Positions 1 to 11,690 of a stretch of DNA of 64,000 nt are shown piece by piece. The stretch lies in assembly GCF_002078875.1 (NCBI RefSeq), contig NC_034414.1, forward strand, positions 18,763,883-18,827,882, in the 5' to 3' direction. Each line of letters starts with the position of its first letter. Position 1 is the first letter of the stretch. Position numbers and translations under genes: made by a program. The notes under the pieces were generated by a model. The model ran no database searches. It saw only the letters and a list, made by a program, of their open reading frames with translations, and was not told the origin of the DNA. This stretch comes from Numida meleagris (lineage: Eukaryota > Chordata > Aves > Galliformes > Numididae).

Positions 1-3000
1 GGGTGCTAGATCTTTATGCAAGAAACCAGTTTCCTTACCAATCTGTCATCGCTGATAGTTCTACAGCACTCAGTAAGCAGAGCTGTTCGGTTAAAGCTTC
101 GCTGTGTTCTAAGAGAGGGAACCATTTAATCTGAAAGGGAAACTGTCCAGTCCAACCCTTGGATATTCACAGCTCCGACATTCATTCAGTTCATAAAGTA
201 ATATAAGGTTTTAAAACCACTTGCAGCTGCACAAAACAGATCAGATATTTTTATTTACATTTTAATATAAAGTAGGCACCTTGATAATTTACCAACAATG
301 TTAAGATATGATCAGCAAATGCAGTTCACATGACTCTCACGGAGTCTGTCAGTAATCCCTACTGGAGTACTCCTTATTTACCTCCCGCATCTCTATTGTG
401 TCAGATGAGCCGAACCCTTTCAGGATCAAAGGAAGATAATTGTGAATTGCTGCAAACAAGCTCAGAGATGAGGTGGATTATCAATGATAAGAAATATGAA
501 CGCTTGGCTGGCATGAAACCAGCACCAGCTGTGGCTGCAGTAGCTGTATTTCCACTCCACTGGCCCAGACTGTCCACACACTTAGGCCTCAGAGACAGCG
601 GCCCCTCCAGTCAGAGGATCAGACAAGTGCATCTGTTCTAGATTGTACTGTCAGCTTACCTGCTTACAGGTGGTTAAATATCAAGTCACACATTCACACC
701 TTCTAATCTTTTAGGTGACCTGTCCCCCTGCACATTCATATCTGACATCTGAGACTTTGCATACTAATCCTTAAGTATTGTTCACAGAAACCAATACATA
801 TTCAGCAGTAAGGTTTCAAGAGCCTGACTTTTTGGTGCATGGCTTCAGATACAGTTATTAGAGCCAAATATTTTGTTTGTGAAAGTTCTTGTTCACCTGT
901 AATGCTATCCCTGTGCACCAAGGCTGGCAAGGGGAGGCAGTCCCTTTACTCTCTATGAAGTCTGTTCTGCGCTGGCTGATTTGGAATTACAGCGAGATTC
1001 TCCTCCTTGCAATTTTGCAGAGAATTTAAGTAACCTATGTTTGTACCACACCCCTATTCCAATACAAAAGATCAGAAGATACTGGCTACTTTGGAAACAC
1101 TCAATGTTACAAATTGCTTACAGCCAGCAATATGGGAGAAAGGCTAGTCTGCTCCAGGTGTGAGGCAATTGAGCAGTGTTTGTTGGTACAGACAACATAA
1201 AAGACAGCAGAAGAATCTAATTCAGAGTAGGCTGCATTGCCGGTTTTAGCAGTTACACTTGGATTAATTTGATCCTCAGGGTTTGCAATTAATTCCCATC
1301 ACTACTGGCAAGGTCGCCCCTCACTTTTCAATATTGCAATCTTTGAACGTCAAGAAATGAACTACAAAAAAAAAAAAAGAAAGAAAGAAAAAAAAAAAAA
1401 CAAGATGATCCAGGATTTCATCCTGACTCTCTCCAGTCTCAGTTAGGACATCAGGAGCTTGTACGTAGAAGGTGTCTCATCTGCACAAGATCTGAGTCTC
1501 TTAAAAAGTCAGTAGCTTGAGTGCTTTGTGTTGTGTTTTTTTTCTGGCTAGGTGTCACTGCTGTAGAATGCGCTGAGATGTAACCATACAAAACAGGAAG
1601 GTGAAAGTTACTCACACCAGCACAACAAAATGACTGACTCCTCCTGATAAAATATATACATTTTCAATTCTCAAAACTGGGGAAAATGTCAAAATATATT
1701 GTGCAACTATTTAGTGTGGGCTTAATACAATATGTAATCCCGTCTCACGTCAGAAATAGCACTACTGATGTACAGTTAAGTTTAGTCAATAGATGCACGC
1801 TGACTATAGGTAATTAGCCTCTGAAATACACCCATTCACTCTATCTTCCTTGTGAATGAATATCTCACAATCACAATTAAATCCAACACTAGCTGGTCCA
1901 TGCCTCAAACAGGCAGAAGTACACGCTCACAGCCTCTTTCCTCAGTAATGCTAGAGGAAACTCATCTTACACATTTATAAACTTCTTATTCTTCTACTAA
2001 ACCTACGAAATTAAGTCTTCCATCAATAGCAAGTTGTGGAGGACAAGAGGGAAAAAACAAAACGAAACAAAATCCATCAGCTTTTTGGGCCGGGGAAAAA
2101 AGAAAAAGGGGTGACCTTTGTGTTTCTGAACAATCACAATGACAAAGTAAACTACAGACAGTAACGCTGACAAGGCATATCCACACAGCACCGTGTGGCT
2201 AACGGTTTGTAGCCATGACAGCCCCTGAGATGAGGACCCAGTGGGGTACAGTGGAAAGCAGGATGCTGCCCCCAGTCTTAAGGGAGGATACTGGACTTGA
2301 AAACAAAATGAAGGGTCATTTATCAGAAAGCTGGTTTTACAGAAGAACTGCAATAAGTCTTTCATGCGTTTAGCGAAGCAGCTGTAGAAAGAGCAGAAAG
2401 ATACTTAGATCTCTCAGACAAGAGATTCCAGAATTTATTTTACTTCAGGCTTTTTAAAAAACACAGCTCGCTGAACTAGGTATATCAAGTTCTCTTCCTG
2501 AATAATCATGGTAACAATAGGATATGGCTGTAAAAGAAAAGAATTCAGACATAAATATATAAAATTTGCATTAGGAAAGGCTAGGGCACAGATAAATCTA
2601 AAAGACAGACGATGATGTAGCTATTCCACTTAATAAAATTCCATAAACCTGCACTTTAAAAGAGTGGAGGGGAAAAAAGCCTCATGACAGATCACTGAGA
2701 GTCTGGAAACATCCATCTGGAGAAAAGATTCGTTCTTAACTAGCTCTGAAAGCAGTGATACTTCCCAGTGATGTCAATGATGCATTTCAAGCAATCACAG
2801 GTCTCAGCAGCAGGCTCTGCAGGTTATTCCTGATTCTCCTTTTTCTACTGGTTGGATGCCCATGCAATACCAAGCAAGACTTTCTGGATACAGTTTGCAT
2901 TAACAATTGAGTTGCTAGTCTGCTCTTTAATGTGAATTGATAACCGCTGTAAAAATCGATCCATGAGATCACATCACTCCTGTCTCGAGCCACCGCAGAA

Positions 3001-4203
3001 TAAACATTTAGTGTTCCAGGCCCTTTCTGAGCAGAGGGGAAGAAAGCAGCAAATTGTGAGGAAAAGAACTCAGGGCTCTAATTATTTCTAATGATGCACC
3101 TAAAAATCATCAAGAAAAAAAAAGATACTAAGTAAGATCAAAGTAATGTTTTTTCAAATTAAGAATTTTGTATAAAGTGATACGAGGACGGCATCTTCAC
3201 CAGGTAGTCAGTGAAGATTTAGAAATAGCCATAGCACAGGATTTCCTCTGTTCTTTATCAAACACTGCAAGACTCTTGATAAGGAAACTAAACAAGAAGA
3301 CACTTGAAAGGAGTGCTCTAGAAAAGCACAGATGCAAGCTACTTAGAGTTTTGTCACAGTAAAAGTCAGTGGTATGTCTCTGATGTATCTGAAGATGGAC
3401 TGAATTTTACAAAGCGAGAAAAATAAAGTAAGATCATAAGGCCACTGCTCCACCCTATCTGGTTTGAGTATTTGAATCTGAAAGCATAGCAGGCTGAGAT
3501 AAAACTCCATCACCATCAATTTCAGGGATGCTTGGGCAGGATTTTGATGCTCTATCAGAACTCTTAATGTAGACCCATCTCTGGTCTCCATGCTAGCCAG
3601 AGTAAATTTGGACTGTACGCCACAAGACAAACATCAAATGTTTTTATTTAATTCAACAGGTCAAATATTGGAAGAATATAGCCTTTGAGCAAATAGTAAT
3701 CAAAAATAGCATGAAAGAACTACAGTCATTTTCCTGGCAGCATCAGATCCCTTCCCAATGAATAATGTTTTCGAGCAGGCATTTCTGGAAATACTCCATA
3801 GAACACACATAGATAGCTCGGCTCCCTTCTACCCTGCTAACACAACACAGGAGACTAGGCACTAGCCCACTGCTCCTGCTTAACCCTTCCTAAAAGATAC
3901 AGTGTGCATGCTGTCCGTGATTGCATTTGGCTTCCTGCAGTGTCCACAACTTTTCCATCTGGATTTCCATCAAACTGGCAAGCCTTGAATTTAACTGTTG
4001 AGGGCTGATGAATTCTGCATTGGCTCTGGAATTTTGCTAGTGTTTTGCTGGATTTTCATTGACGGTCAGATGGGTACTGTCTGTGTGCTTCTGCTGATGT
4101 GAATTGTTTCATATTCACTGACTTTTGGATTAAAATAACACACCAGCAAACTCAGACATGTAAAACTTGGCATGCCAGAAATTCGGAGAGATCAGAAAGC
4201 TCT

Positions 4204-4661
4204 GATCATAGAATCACAGAACGGCTTGGGTTGAAAGGGACCTTTAAGATCACCTAGTTCCAACCCCCCTGCTACAGGCAGGGACACCTCCCTCTAGACC
4301 AGGTTGCTCACAGCTCCATCCAGCCTGGCCTTGAATGCTTCCAGGGAGGGGGCATCCACAGCCTCACCGGGCAACCTGTTCCAGTGTCTCACGATCATCA
4401 CAGTAAAGAATTTCTTCTTTACTTCTAGTCTAAACCTACTGTCTTCCAGTTTAAAATCATTTCCCCTCAACCTGCCCTTATAAAAAGTCCCTCCCAAGCT
4501 CCTGCAGGCCCCCTTCAGGTACTGGAGGGCCGCTATAAGGTCCCCCCGAAGCCTTCTTTTCTTGTGGCTGAAGAGCCCCAGCTCTCTCAGCCTGTCTTCA
4601 TAGGGGAGGTGCTTTAGCCCTCTGATCATCTTCATGGCCCTCCTCTGGACCCGCTCCAACT
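4204..4661 (-). mobile_element. CR1 LINE, 5'-truncated, 3' end copy
   Basis: This is an antisense copy of the 3' end of a CR1 non-LTR retrotransposon. On the minus strand it runs from the C-terminal part of ORF2 through the short 3' UTR and ends in the typical TGATTCTATGAT tail of CR1. The 3' UTR carries the usual motif about assigning a locus (GGTTGGAACTAGGTGATCTT). Truncation at about 4661 is normal for CR1, which is mostly copied incompletely. The reading frame is still open, so the copy is fairly young compared with the other two CR1 elements here. It sits in intron 3 in the same orientation as ABTB2 transcription. Confidence 0.95.
4294..4659 (-). pseudogene. CR1 ORF2 C-terminal remnant (121 codons)
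   Basis: This open frame encodes the extreme C-terminus of the CR1 endonuclease/reverse-transcriptase polyprotein. Recognisable blocks are ERVQRRAMKMIRGLKHL, RLRELGLFSHKKRRLRGDL, FFTVMIVRHWNRLPGE and the terminal FKARLDGAVSNLV before the stop. The catalytic reverse-transcriptase and endonuclease domains are absent because of 5' truncation, so it cannot move by itself. The frame has no internal stop or shift. It starts at a methionine inside the family sequence, not at a true gene start. Confidence 0.9.
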
Positions 4662-7600
4662 GATGTGACTGGATGCATGAGCACTGACGGACAAGCCCAG
4701 TATTACTTTTGGAAACTTCTACAGACCAACAATATCAGCTACAGAAAAAATGATTTATAAGACACGGATAATCAGCTACACAATAGGAAGCAGGATCCAA
4801 CTTTTTTTTTTTTTTTTAACCTTTTCTTAGGTTTTGGGTTATACTAACTTTCCTACTATAAATGCCGTATACTCAGTAATCTGTACTTCTAGGATCTTGC
4901 ATCCAAACAGAGATAGGATGAAGGCAGTCAATGGCTTCTATTTCTAGCTTTAAGTCTGCTCTGCTGCCCTAGCTGTCAATTAATCTTAGGTACGCTAGTC
5001 CATCCAGCTGTAAAATGAGACTAGAATACTGACCTCAATTTGTGCTCTACAGGGAGCAAATACTCCATGAGATAAGTATCAATCAGAGAGTAATCTTGTC
5101 TGGACACACTGTTAAAAGTAAGACAAAAGCTTTATATTCCACTTGGGGAAAAAATGAAGAAAAAAAATAACTTAGTTTACCTTTGGATGGCCCTTCTCTA
5201 GTCATAGTATCCCAAAAAGAATGCCAGCAAACATGCTCTGCTGCTCTGGGACATGATCTCACGCTGCAGAGCGCTCCCAAGCTCAGCTAGCTTGACATAA
5301 GCAGCAGGGGAAAAGCAGAGCAGAAACAGAGAAGGGAGAGAGGGAATACCACATGGCTGCTAACTCTCCATGGCCCAGAAGCACAGTTTCTATTCTCTTA
5401 CACAATATACTCTAAGATCCCTGAGAAACTAAAAACAAATAAATAAATAACGTACTGCCCAACACAGAGACATTTTGCAGCAAAGACAGATGTACTCTGT
5501 AATGGCACAGACAATTTCTTAGCCTTTAGGCAGTTGGGTTAGTGAATAAAGCATCTTGTTCTCAACCTCAGGGTCTAATTCGTTTGCCAACACATTGCAC
5601 AAGTGGCACTCTACTTGCAGAATGCTTCCTCAGGTAGCTTATTTGACACCAGACAGCAGATAGCAGCAAACTCAGTCAGTTTGGGGTTCCACGTGGGTCA
5701 TGGCTTGGTCATACGGCGAGCAGCTTCCTTAACTGGGGAAACATTTCAAACCTTTTGCTAAAGACACCTGGGTGCTTTCTGTCTAATTCTGTCTATTGTC
5801 CTCCTTCCACTTTAGTGCCTTCACCTGGAGGTATCAGAACCAGACATAGTATCAGAATCAACAAACTTCCCACAGTTTCAGTCTGTTGGTGTCCCAAATC
5901 ATTCACATTCTGAAGGCCAAATAACAAAGATCCTCTATCTGCCCAGCTGTAGATAGACAACTACATCGACCCCATTCCTGCAGGACTCTGTAGTTTACTG
6001 CCCTCAGTTCTTTAGCTGACAACATATTTAGTATGGGTAAGGAACATGCCAGTTTAAGCTGGCTCTGTTCACTGTGGTGCCTTGCATACCTAACTGCGAG
6101 TATGTATGTTTTCATACCTTGCACGGTTTGCTGCAGGATACGTTCAGAAGCTTGGCCTGGTTTTTAAAAGCCCTGCATGGCAGCCCAGGCACGACAACCT
6201 CCACTAGGCATAGTTTCAGAACTTGAAATCTATACTTGCCTTCATGTTGCAGGGAAGCACAGTAAAAACCTTCCAGCGTTATGATTTTTATAGAACTTTG
6301 CATCACAATGTTACAGCGTGACACACAGAAAGCTCACAGACAACAGACAAACCAAATGGGTAGTAGGCTGTCACATCTATAGATGTACTGCAAAACTGCA
6401 GTTCCTACTGAATCTGTATGGCTCATAGGTCTTCCCAAGATAAAGATGGGGTTTTACCAAGTCTGTAGCTCTAAGAGCCATCCCTCTCTTTGCTAAATTT
6501 CAGACTCCTATTCAACAATGAGATTTATACAGCAGGCTGTGAACTGAAGCACAAGCAAATACAGAATAGGTCAGCATTATTGGCCCTTGTTTGTGACCGA
6601 GATTTTTTTCAGTAGAAAACAAACTAGGATTGCAATGTACGTCACAAGAATATTCCAGAGAGGGAGCATAAATACACAAAAGAGTTTGCAGAGTTTGCAG
6701 CTGATGTAGCACGGCTCAATAAAGAATAAAAGAACTGGGCTGCACAGCTTTGCCAACGCACATTAGGTGAGTCAGTGCTCTCATCTATTAAGCGTAAGTC
6801 AGGTATCTTGCATGCAGCCTCAACTATCTTTCCTCTTAAGCTAGGAATGAGTAAACTATCTCCTGTATAAAGTGCTGCCAGCAATATTTACACCACTGGC
6901 TATACTAAATATTCACAGAGGTCAATACATTAAGACACATACAAATACACCTTGGAGCACATGAAAGCTAAGGCTGGAAGTTTTTTCTGACATACTGGGC
7001 AGTATTAATTTCATTTTCAGGTTTAACAAACTTCTCATAGCCAACTCTTTAACTCGATAGGCCTCAGATTCTGTTTTTTCTTTCCTAATGCCAGTTTTTG
7101 CTCCATTTTAATACATCCCCCTTAATTTCCTTTACAGCTAAGTACTGGTCAGAAAAAAATAGCAGAAATTTCCCTGACAGCAGCTGTTATAGGATCTAGT
7201 GCAGATTTTAAAATAGAATAGAGTTGCAGCCTGAATTCCAAAAAAACTCCAGTAAACCACGCAAAGAGAAATGTTTGGGAGCCATTGCAGAAACGGCTGC
7301 ACTCCTGATTTAACTGGTTTGTTACCAGTGTACAAAACAAGCAGCTGCAGTAACATCATTATACTGAGAGTACTGAAAAGAACACAACACAAAATAGAAA
7401 GCTTAATCTACATTTCTGCTACGAGATGCTTGTCAGATTCAGCTTTACAGCTGTGAAAACTAGTGGTACAACTTTACAGAACGTGGCCCCATGAAGGCTC
7501 ATTTTCTGCACAGCGTGCTAATGTGAAATACAAAATAAACAGTTTAGCACGAGGGAGATCGTTTGATTAAAATCAGCAAACTCCTTTATTGGTTTGCGAA

Positions 7601-8650
7601 TGTGGTCTCTACCACCGGCTTCAACACATCACTCTCCTACAAAACTTCACAACCACAGGCTGCTTTTGGGATGGACCAAGAAACAGCCACCTGCCTGATG
7701 CCCAGCAGGGTAAAAGGAATCCAAAAGGAAAATTAGCTTAAGTACTGGCTGCTTGGAATCCAAAAATTTCAATTTAGGTAACGTTTCTGAAATAAATACA
7801 TAGACCTATATGAATTTCAAACTGGGGAAACTTATACCCTGAAAGACCTAGGTCTCTCTGCAGGAAACAGCTGTAAGTTAACCAGTTACCTGTCTGCCTT
7901 TGAGCTGAGGAGCACAAGAACAGGATATGCCCGACCTGTCAAGGAACTTGTGGCGAGGGCTCTGAGGGCTCCTAGGCTCTCTGCTGCCACTCGCTTGTCA
8001 GGCAGACTGCCAAGGAGCCGTGCAGGAAGGAAACCAGGGAGGTTTCTAACAGAAAAAAAAACATCCCCCTGGAAAATTCTGGACCCACTCTAATAATGAG
8101 CCTACTTTCAGAGTCAGGTATGATGCTGGCAGAAGGCATGGCAACCTACTGCATTTTCTATTTAGTTACTGAATTCCTATATAAATTTCTTTCTATACAG
8201 AACACACAGCATCAACTGAAGTAATCTTTAAGTAAGGTTGGTCATAAATCCTTTTGAAATTCTGCAAAGCAAATGACATTCCTTTTCCCAAGAACGATGA
8301 CAATTGTTAATTGGCGCTATTCAGAAGGTAAAATTTTCTTTGGTAAGGTCTTTACTGCTTTAGGCAACCACATGTACTTTTGGCAGCGTCTCCAGACAAG
8401 CCTCGTTGGCAGCATTCAGTATATGCCTCGCTCGGAAAGATTGCATGAAAAAACAGCTCACTTTCCAGTTCCAATTCCAAGACTTAGTAAACTTGGCAAG
8501 GCTGACAGCATAATCTGGCCTGACTGCAGGAATAACTGATGCCTGATAGGTAGCATCCTGCAAAACTGCCAGAGCTGCTCGGGCACACACAGTTCCGCAA
8601 TAAAAGGAGACCTTCTTCGCCTAACTCCCTGACTACTAACAGTTCAGCAG

Positions 8651-8659
8651 CCTACATAC
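8651..8659 (-). other. 5' splice donor of ABTB2 exon 3
   Basis: The minus strand reads GAACG|GTATGTAGG. The GT choice leaves CG as the first two bases of an arginine codon, matching the NNER residues of ABTB2. If the intron is read through, the frame ends three codons later (YVGC then stop). Confidence 0.85.
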
Positions 8660-8870
8660 CGTTCATTGTTCAGGGTCATTCTTGGAGGATCGAGGTTGGG
8701 ATTCTCCATAGACTCCATCTGAGGACAGCGTAGGAAGTAATAGAGGGTGTGGAGAGCATCAGGGGACCAGGAGATGGGTTGCTGCTGCCGAGTTTGCCGA
8801 ATGGGGCTCATGCCTGGGCGAATGGTGTTCAAGCACTGCATGTGGTGCATTGCTCGTGATACCAAGTCAC
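8660..8870 (-). CDS. ABTB2: ABTB2 coding exon 3 (internal, 211 nt)
   Basis: Read on the minus strand, this exon encodes the last two bases of a serine codon, 69 complete codons starting [11 protein letters not shown] and ending MTLNNE, and the first two bases (CG) of an arginine codon. Recognisable blocks are [17 protein letters not shown] and [19 protein letters not shown], which I recognise as ABTB2. The same region of the paralog ABTB3 (BTBD11) is clearly different. The acceptor is a pyrimidine tract plus GCAG just above 8870, and the donor is GTATGTAG starting at 8659. In the full protein (about 1,000 residues) this segment lies between the N-terminal region and the ankyrin repeats; the BTB domain is C-terminal. 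ABTB2 is described as a BTB scaffold linked to ubiquitin-dependent turnover, including of eEF1A. No stop or frameshift is seen. The stretch after HHMQ ([19 protein letters not shown]) is the least conserved part compared with my memory of the mammalian protein. Confidence 0.93.
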
Positions 8871-8905
8871 CTGCAAAAAGAGAAAGAATGCAAAAGGATC
8901 TATTA
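8871..8905 (-). other. 3' splice acceptor of ABTB2 intron 2
   Basis: Read on the minus strand, a T/C-rich run (CATTCTTTCTCTTTTTGCAG) ends in AG immediately before exon 3. The exon then opens with GT, completing the serine codon begun by the A at the end of exon 2. Confidence 0.85.
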
Positions 8906-11504
8906 TTTACCCACAGTCCTCTTTTAGTACGCTCTTTCAGCTAAATCGAATCTCTCACTGCTAAGAGAAACGCCCTTTGTGTACAAATATTCTCTTTATT
9001 TCACTAAGCTAAAAACTGACCTCAAGTTGCCACTTCTCGCAGTTTAAGAGGAATTTAACTTTCTTTCAAACAAAAAGATACAAGTTTGAAAACAGAAAAT
9101 GAAACTCAGACACCATACATTCAAAACAATAGCCTTACAGTGATTTTTCCACCCTGTTTTAATGTTTTTCTCCTTTTCCCCACCATGTAAAATAGTTTAC
9201 TGCCTGCCTACAAAAACTGTTTTTATCTTTGTAAAATCATTATTGCCTGAGTTGGGAACACAGCTTACACATGGTAAAGCCAGTATTACTAATACAAATA
9301 CTTTTCTCTTGTCTCCACAATCACTATTTTATGTTAGGAGATTATTCCCATTTCTTTGAACTGGGCTCTGAGGTTCAGGCGCTAACAACAAATTAACAGT
9401 AAGTTCAATAGAGAAACCCCTTCTTTGAGGAGTCTGATTCTCTCCTCCTCACTCTACCTGCAGCTTTCTCCAGAACAATAAGACCTGACTCCCCTATTAA
9501 GAAGCCAAACTTTATCATGCCAACTGTTAGAAGCTGTACCATGGATGTGCCCCTCAGCCTTGTAAGAAGTGCAATCTGGAAGGCTTCTGAGCTGCTGAGT
9601 CCTCTCATTCTTTGAATTTGAGCCAACCTGCCTCTGTTTCAGTGTACTGGTGGACTTGAGAGGCCTCGAAGAAGACAACCTGCATTGCACAGTTTCTACT
9701 AGGAAAAGACTTAGAGGCTGCAGATTTACAAAAAGTTCACAGAGCAGTGACCCCGAGACAGCAGCTATGCAGAAACTCTTTAGTCACATAAAACTGACAT
9801 TTGTGTAATATGCCTGCTTTGGGCACACCCTGTTTACTCTCCTTTTATTGTGGTACATTACAAACTACATGAGCTTTGCAGTAAAGGCTTCAGACACTAC
9901 ATCTTTGAGTAGTGTGACTACCATACCGCTGGTCTGAATGATTACTATACATAGCAGGAGTCTATTTTTTTCCTTGGGAGAATCCTCTGTTGCTTTACAG
10001 TCCCCTACAACTCTCACAGGAAATGTAACTCCATTGTGCCCTACAGTTACAATACTGGGAAAGGATGGAACTGAAATAGTCACCCCATCTCAAAGCTAGA
10101 TCCTGAGAAAACACCTTGAACTTACCCGTGCGAAATATGAATTATTCTCACCTCTCTCTGAGATTCTTAGGAAGTCATTTGTTCTTTTATATCACAGCAA
10201 GACACTGAATTTGCCAAACAACCTCCAGCTGAACCCATGAAGTTCTAGTGTTGCACAGGTGAGGGGTAAACCCCCACAAAGGTTCTATATGTCTATATGA
10301 CGCTATGAATGGTTCAGATCAATGCAATACCAAAAAATCTCCACTTCCTTGCATAGTACATTCAAGCTTAAGGACCCATTTCAGAATGCCAAAACCTTCT
10401 AATGTTTCCCCCTTTCCACTTCAGTAGCTCCTGACTCTTGGCACTTCAAACATTTTACAAGAATATCATGAATGCTCTAGCATTGGTACTAACACAGAAA
10501 TCTGCATATTATAGAAGAAGTGCATTTAGAATTCAAATTTTCAGCACAGAATAACACACTCTATTTTTTTTGAGAGCGCACTCACTCTATTTTTTGGCAA
10601 TGTTCAGCAAAATTAAAAAAAAATAAAAAAAATCAGCAGGCAACTGTATCAGGAGATCCATTCACTAGGTGTAATGACCAAGTTGGCCAAAGCAGGGCTG
10701 GGGGAAGAGAGAGAGGAAGCTGTATTCAATCACAGACCCATGCTACAAATGTTCTCTTGTGTTTCAGGATAAATAGAGGTGTGTTAAAGGAATCTGAAAA
10801 CCTCAAATTAAGGCAGGTTGCAAAATAAATGGTGAAACCCACAAACTCCTTGCTGGCCCCTGACATTCATTAGCATTCACACGGTAGAAACTAAGAAAAT
10901 GATGCCAGCAGAAATGTTGCTAGAGAGGAGTGGACTAGGAAAACACAAATCATTTTTGTTTACTTTAAAAGGGCTTTGTAAGTAGTCTAGGAATGGAACA
11001 TTTCATTTGGTTAGCATTAAAAAAAGTTTTGAAGTTTTTGTTACTGAAGTGCTCTGGGCTTTTTTTTCTTCCACTTTTTATTTTTTAATTAACCAAAAAG
11101 CTTTCTTTGAATAATCTGCGCTCTTGACACTTCCACTGCATAAACAATAAGAAAAGACCCCTTTTAACCATCTGAGGGAGGCGCCGCTGCTATGTTCCAC
11201 AAAAGTACAAGAAAGCCTCTGGAGGTATCTAGGCAAAAGCATCCGTCTTCTATTGGTGCTAGCACCACTAACTACCAGAAAGCTGGAAAAGCCACATCTT
11301 ATGCGTCTCCAAGGTGAATTAAATATAAAGAAGCCTAATGAAACAACCTGATTTTCATAAACCGCACCACAAAACAATTAAACCTTACGCAACATTGGCC
11401 AAATACTCCTCGCACTGTCAACAATGGCAACACTCCCACTGACCTCAATAGCAGAGGGACCGGCTCTCCTACTTCATGGAAAGGAACACACACTCGGTTA
11501 CAAC

Positions 11505-11514
11505 TGAAACTTAC
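11505..11514 (-). other. 5' splice donor of ABTB2 exon 2
   Basis: The minus strand reads CTGA|GTAAGTTTCAG across the exon-intron border, a near-consensus U1 site. It leaves a phase 1 intron. Confidence 0.85.
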
Positions 11515-11661
11515 TCAGTTCAGAGATGCTTCCAACACAAGTTGCCAACAGAGACTGCTCTAAAGTTCGGAGTTCCAGCTGGGCATAAGCATCAGCCCGT
11601 CCATCGCTGCACACAGAGCCGTCGTTGTATGGGCTAAAGTAAGCAGGCAGGGACAGCACAC
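11515..11661 (-). CDS. ABTB2: ABTB2 coding exon 2 (internal, 147 nt)
   Basis: On the minus strand this exon supplies the last two bases (GT) of a glycine codon, 48 full codons starting [14 protein letters not shown] and ending [12 protein letters not shown], and the first base (A) of a serine codon. Joined to exon 3 it reads SISEL-S-DLVSRAM without a break, which confirms both borders. The acceptor is a pyrimidine-rich tract ending CCTAG, and the donor is GTAAGTTTCAG. The LPAYFSPYN block is typical of ABTB2; ABTB3 differs here. Both flanking introns are phase 1 and the exon is a multiple of three, so skipping it would keep the reading frame. It was too short and lacked an internal start, so it had to be found by reading the strand directly. 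Its function is the same as for exon 3: part of the linker leading into the ankyrin repeats of a CUL3-type BTB scaffold, by family knowledge only. Confidence 0.92.
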
Positions 11662-11690
11662 CTAGGGAAGAGAGCAAGAAATAGAGCTGT
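11662..11690 (-). other. 3' splice acceptor of ABTB2 intron 1
   Basis: On the minus strand the intron ends with TTTCTTGCTCTCTTCCCTAG, a good pyrimidine tract plus AG. A TGTAAC sequence a little upstream could hold the branch-point adenosine, though that is a guess. The intron is phase 1, splitting a glycine codon after its first base. Confidence 0.82.

Larger units (their letters stand above)
1..8659 (-). other. ABTB2 intron 3 (5' part), non-coding
   Basis: This stretch lies downstream of exon 3 in the direction of transcription. Reading both strands, I see no segment resembling the next ABTB2 residues (a hydrophobic stretch leading into the ankyrin repeats), so the next exon probably lies left of position 1. 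The content is AT-rich intron sequence with one CR1 copy (4204-4661), an A-rich simple tract at 1366-1400 and a T16 run at 4802-4817. The remaining open frames (all under about 120 codons) show no family resemblance and no splice-supported structure. Confidence 0.75.
8871..11514 (-). other. ABTB2 intron 2 (2,644 nt)
   Basis: This is a complete phase 1 intron with a GTAAGT donor and a GCAG acceptor. No gene or recognisable repeat was seen inside it, only short A/T runs such as the one near 10615-10632. Confidence 0.88.
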
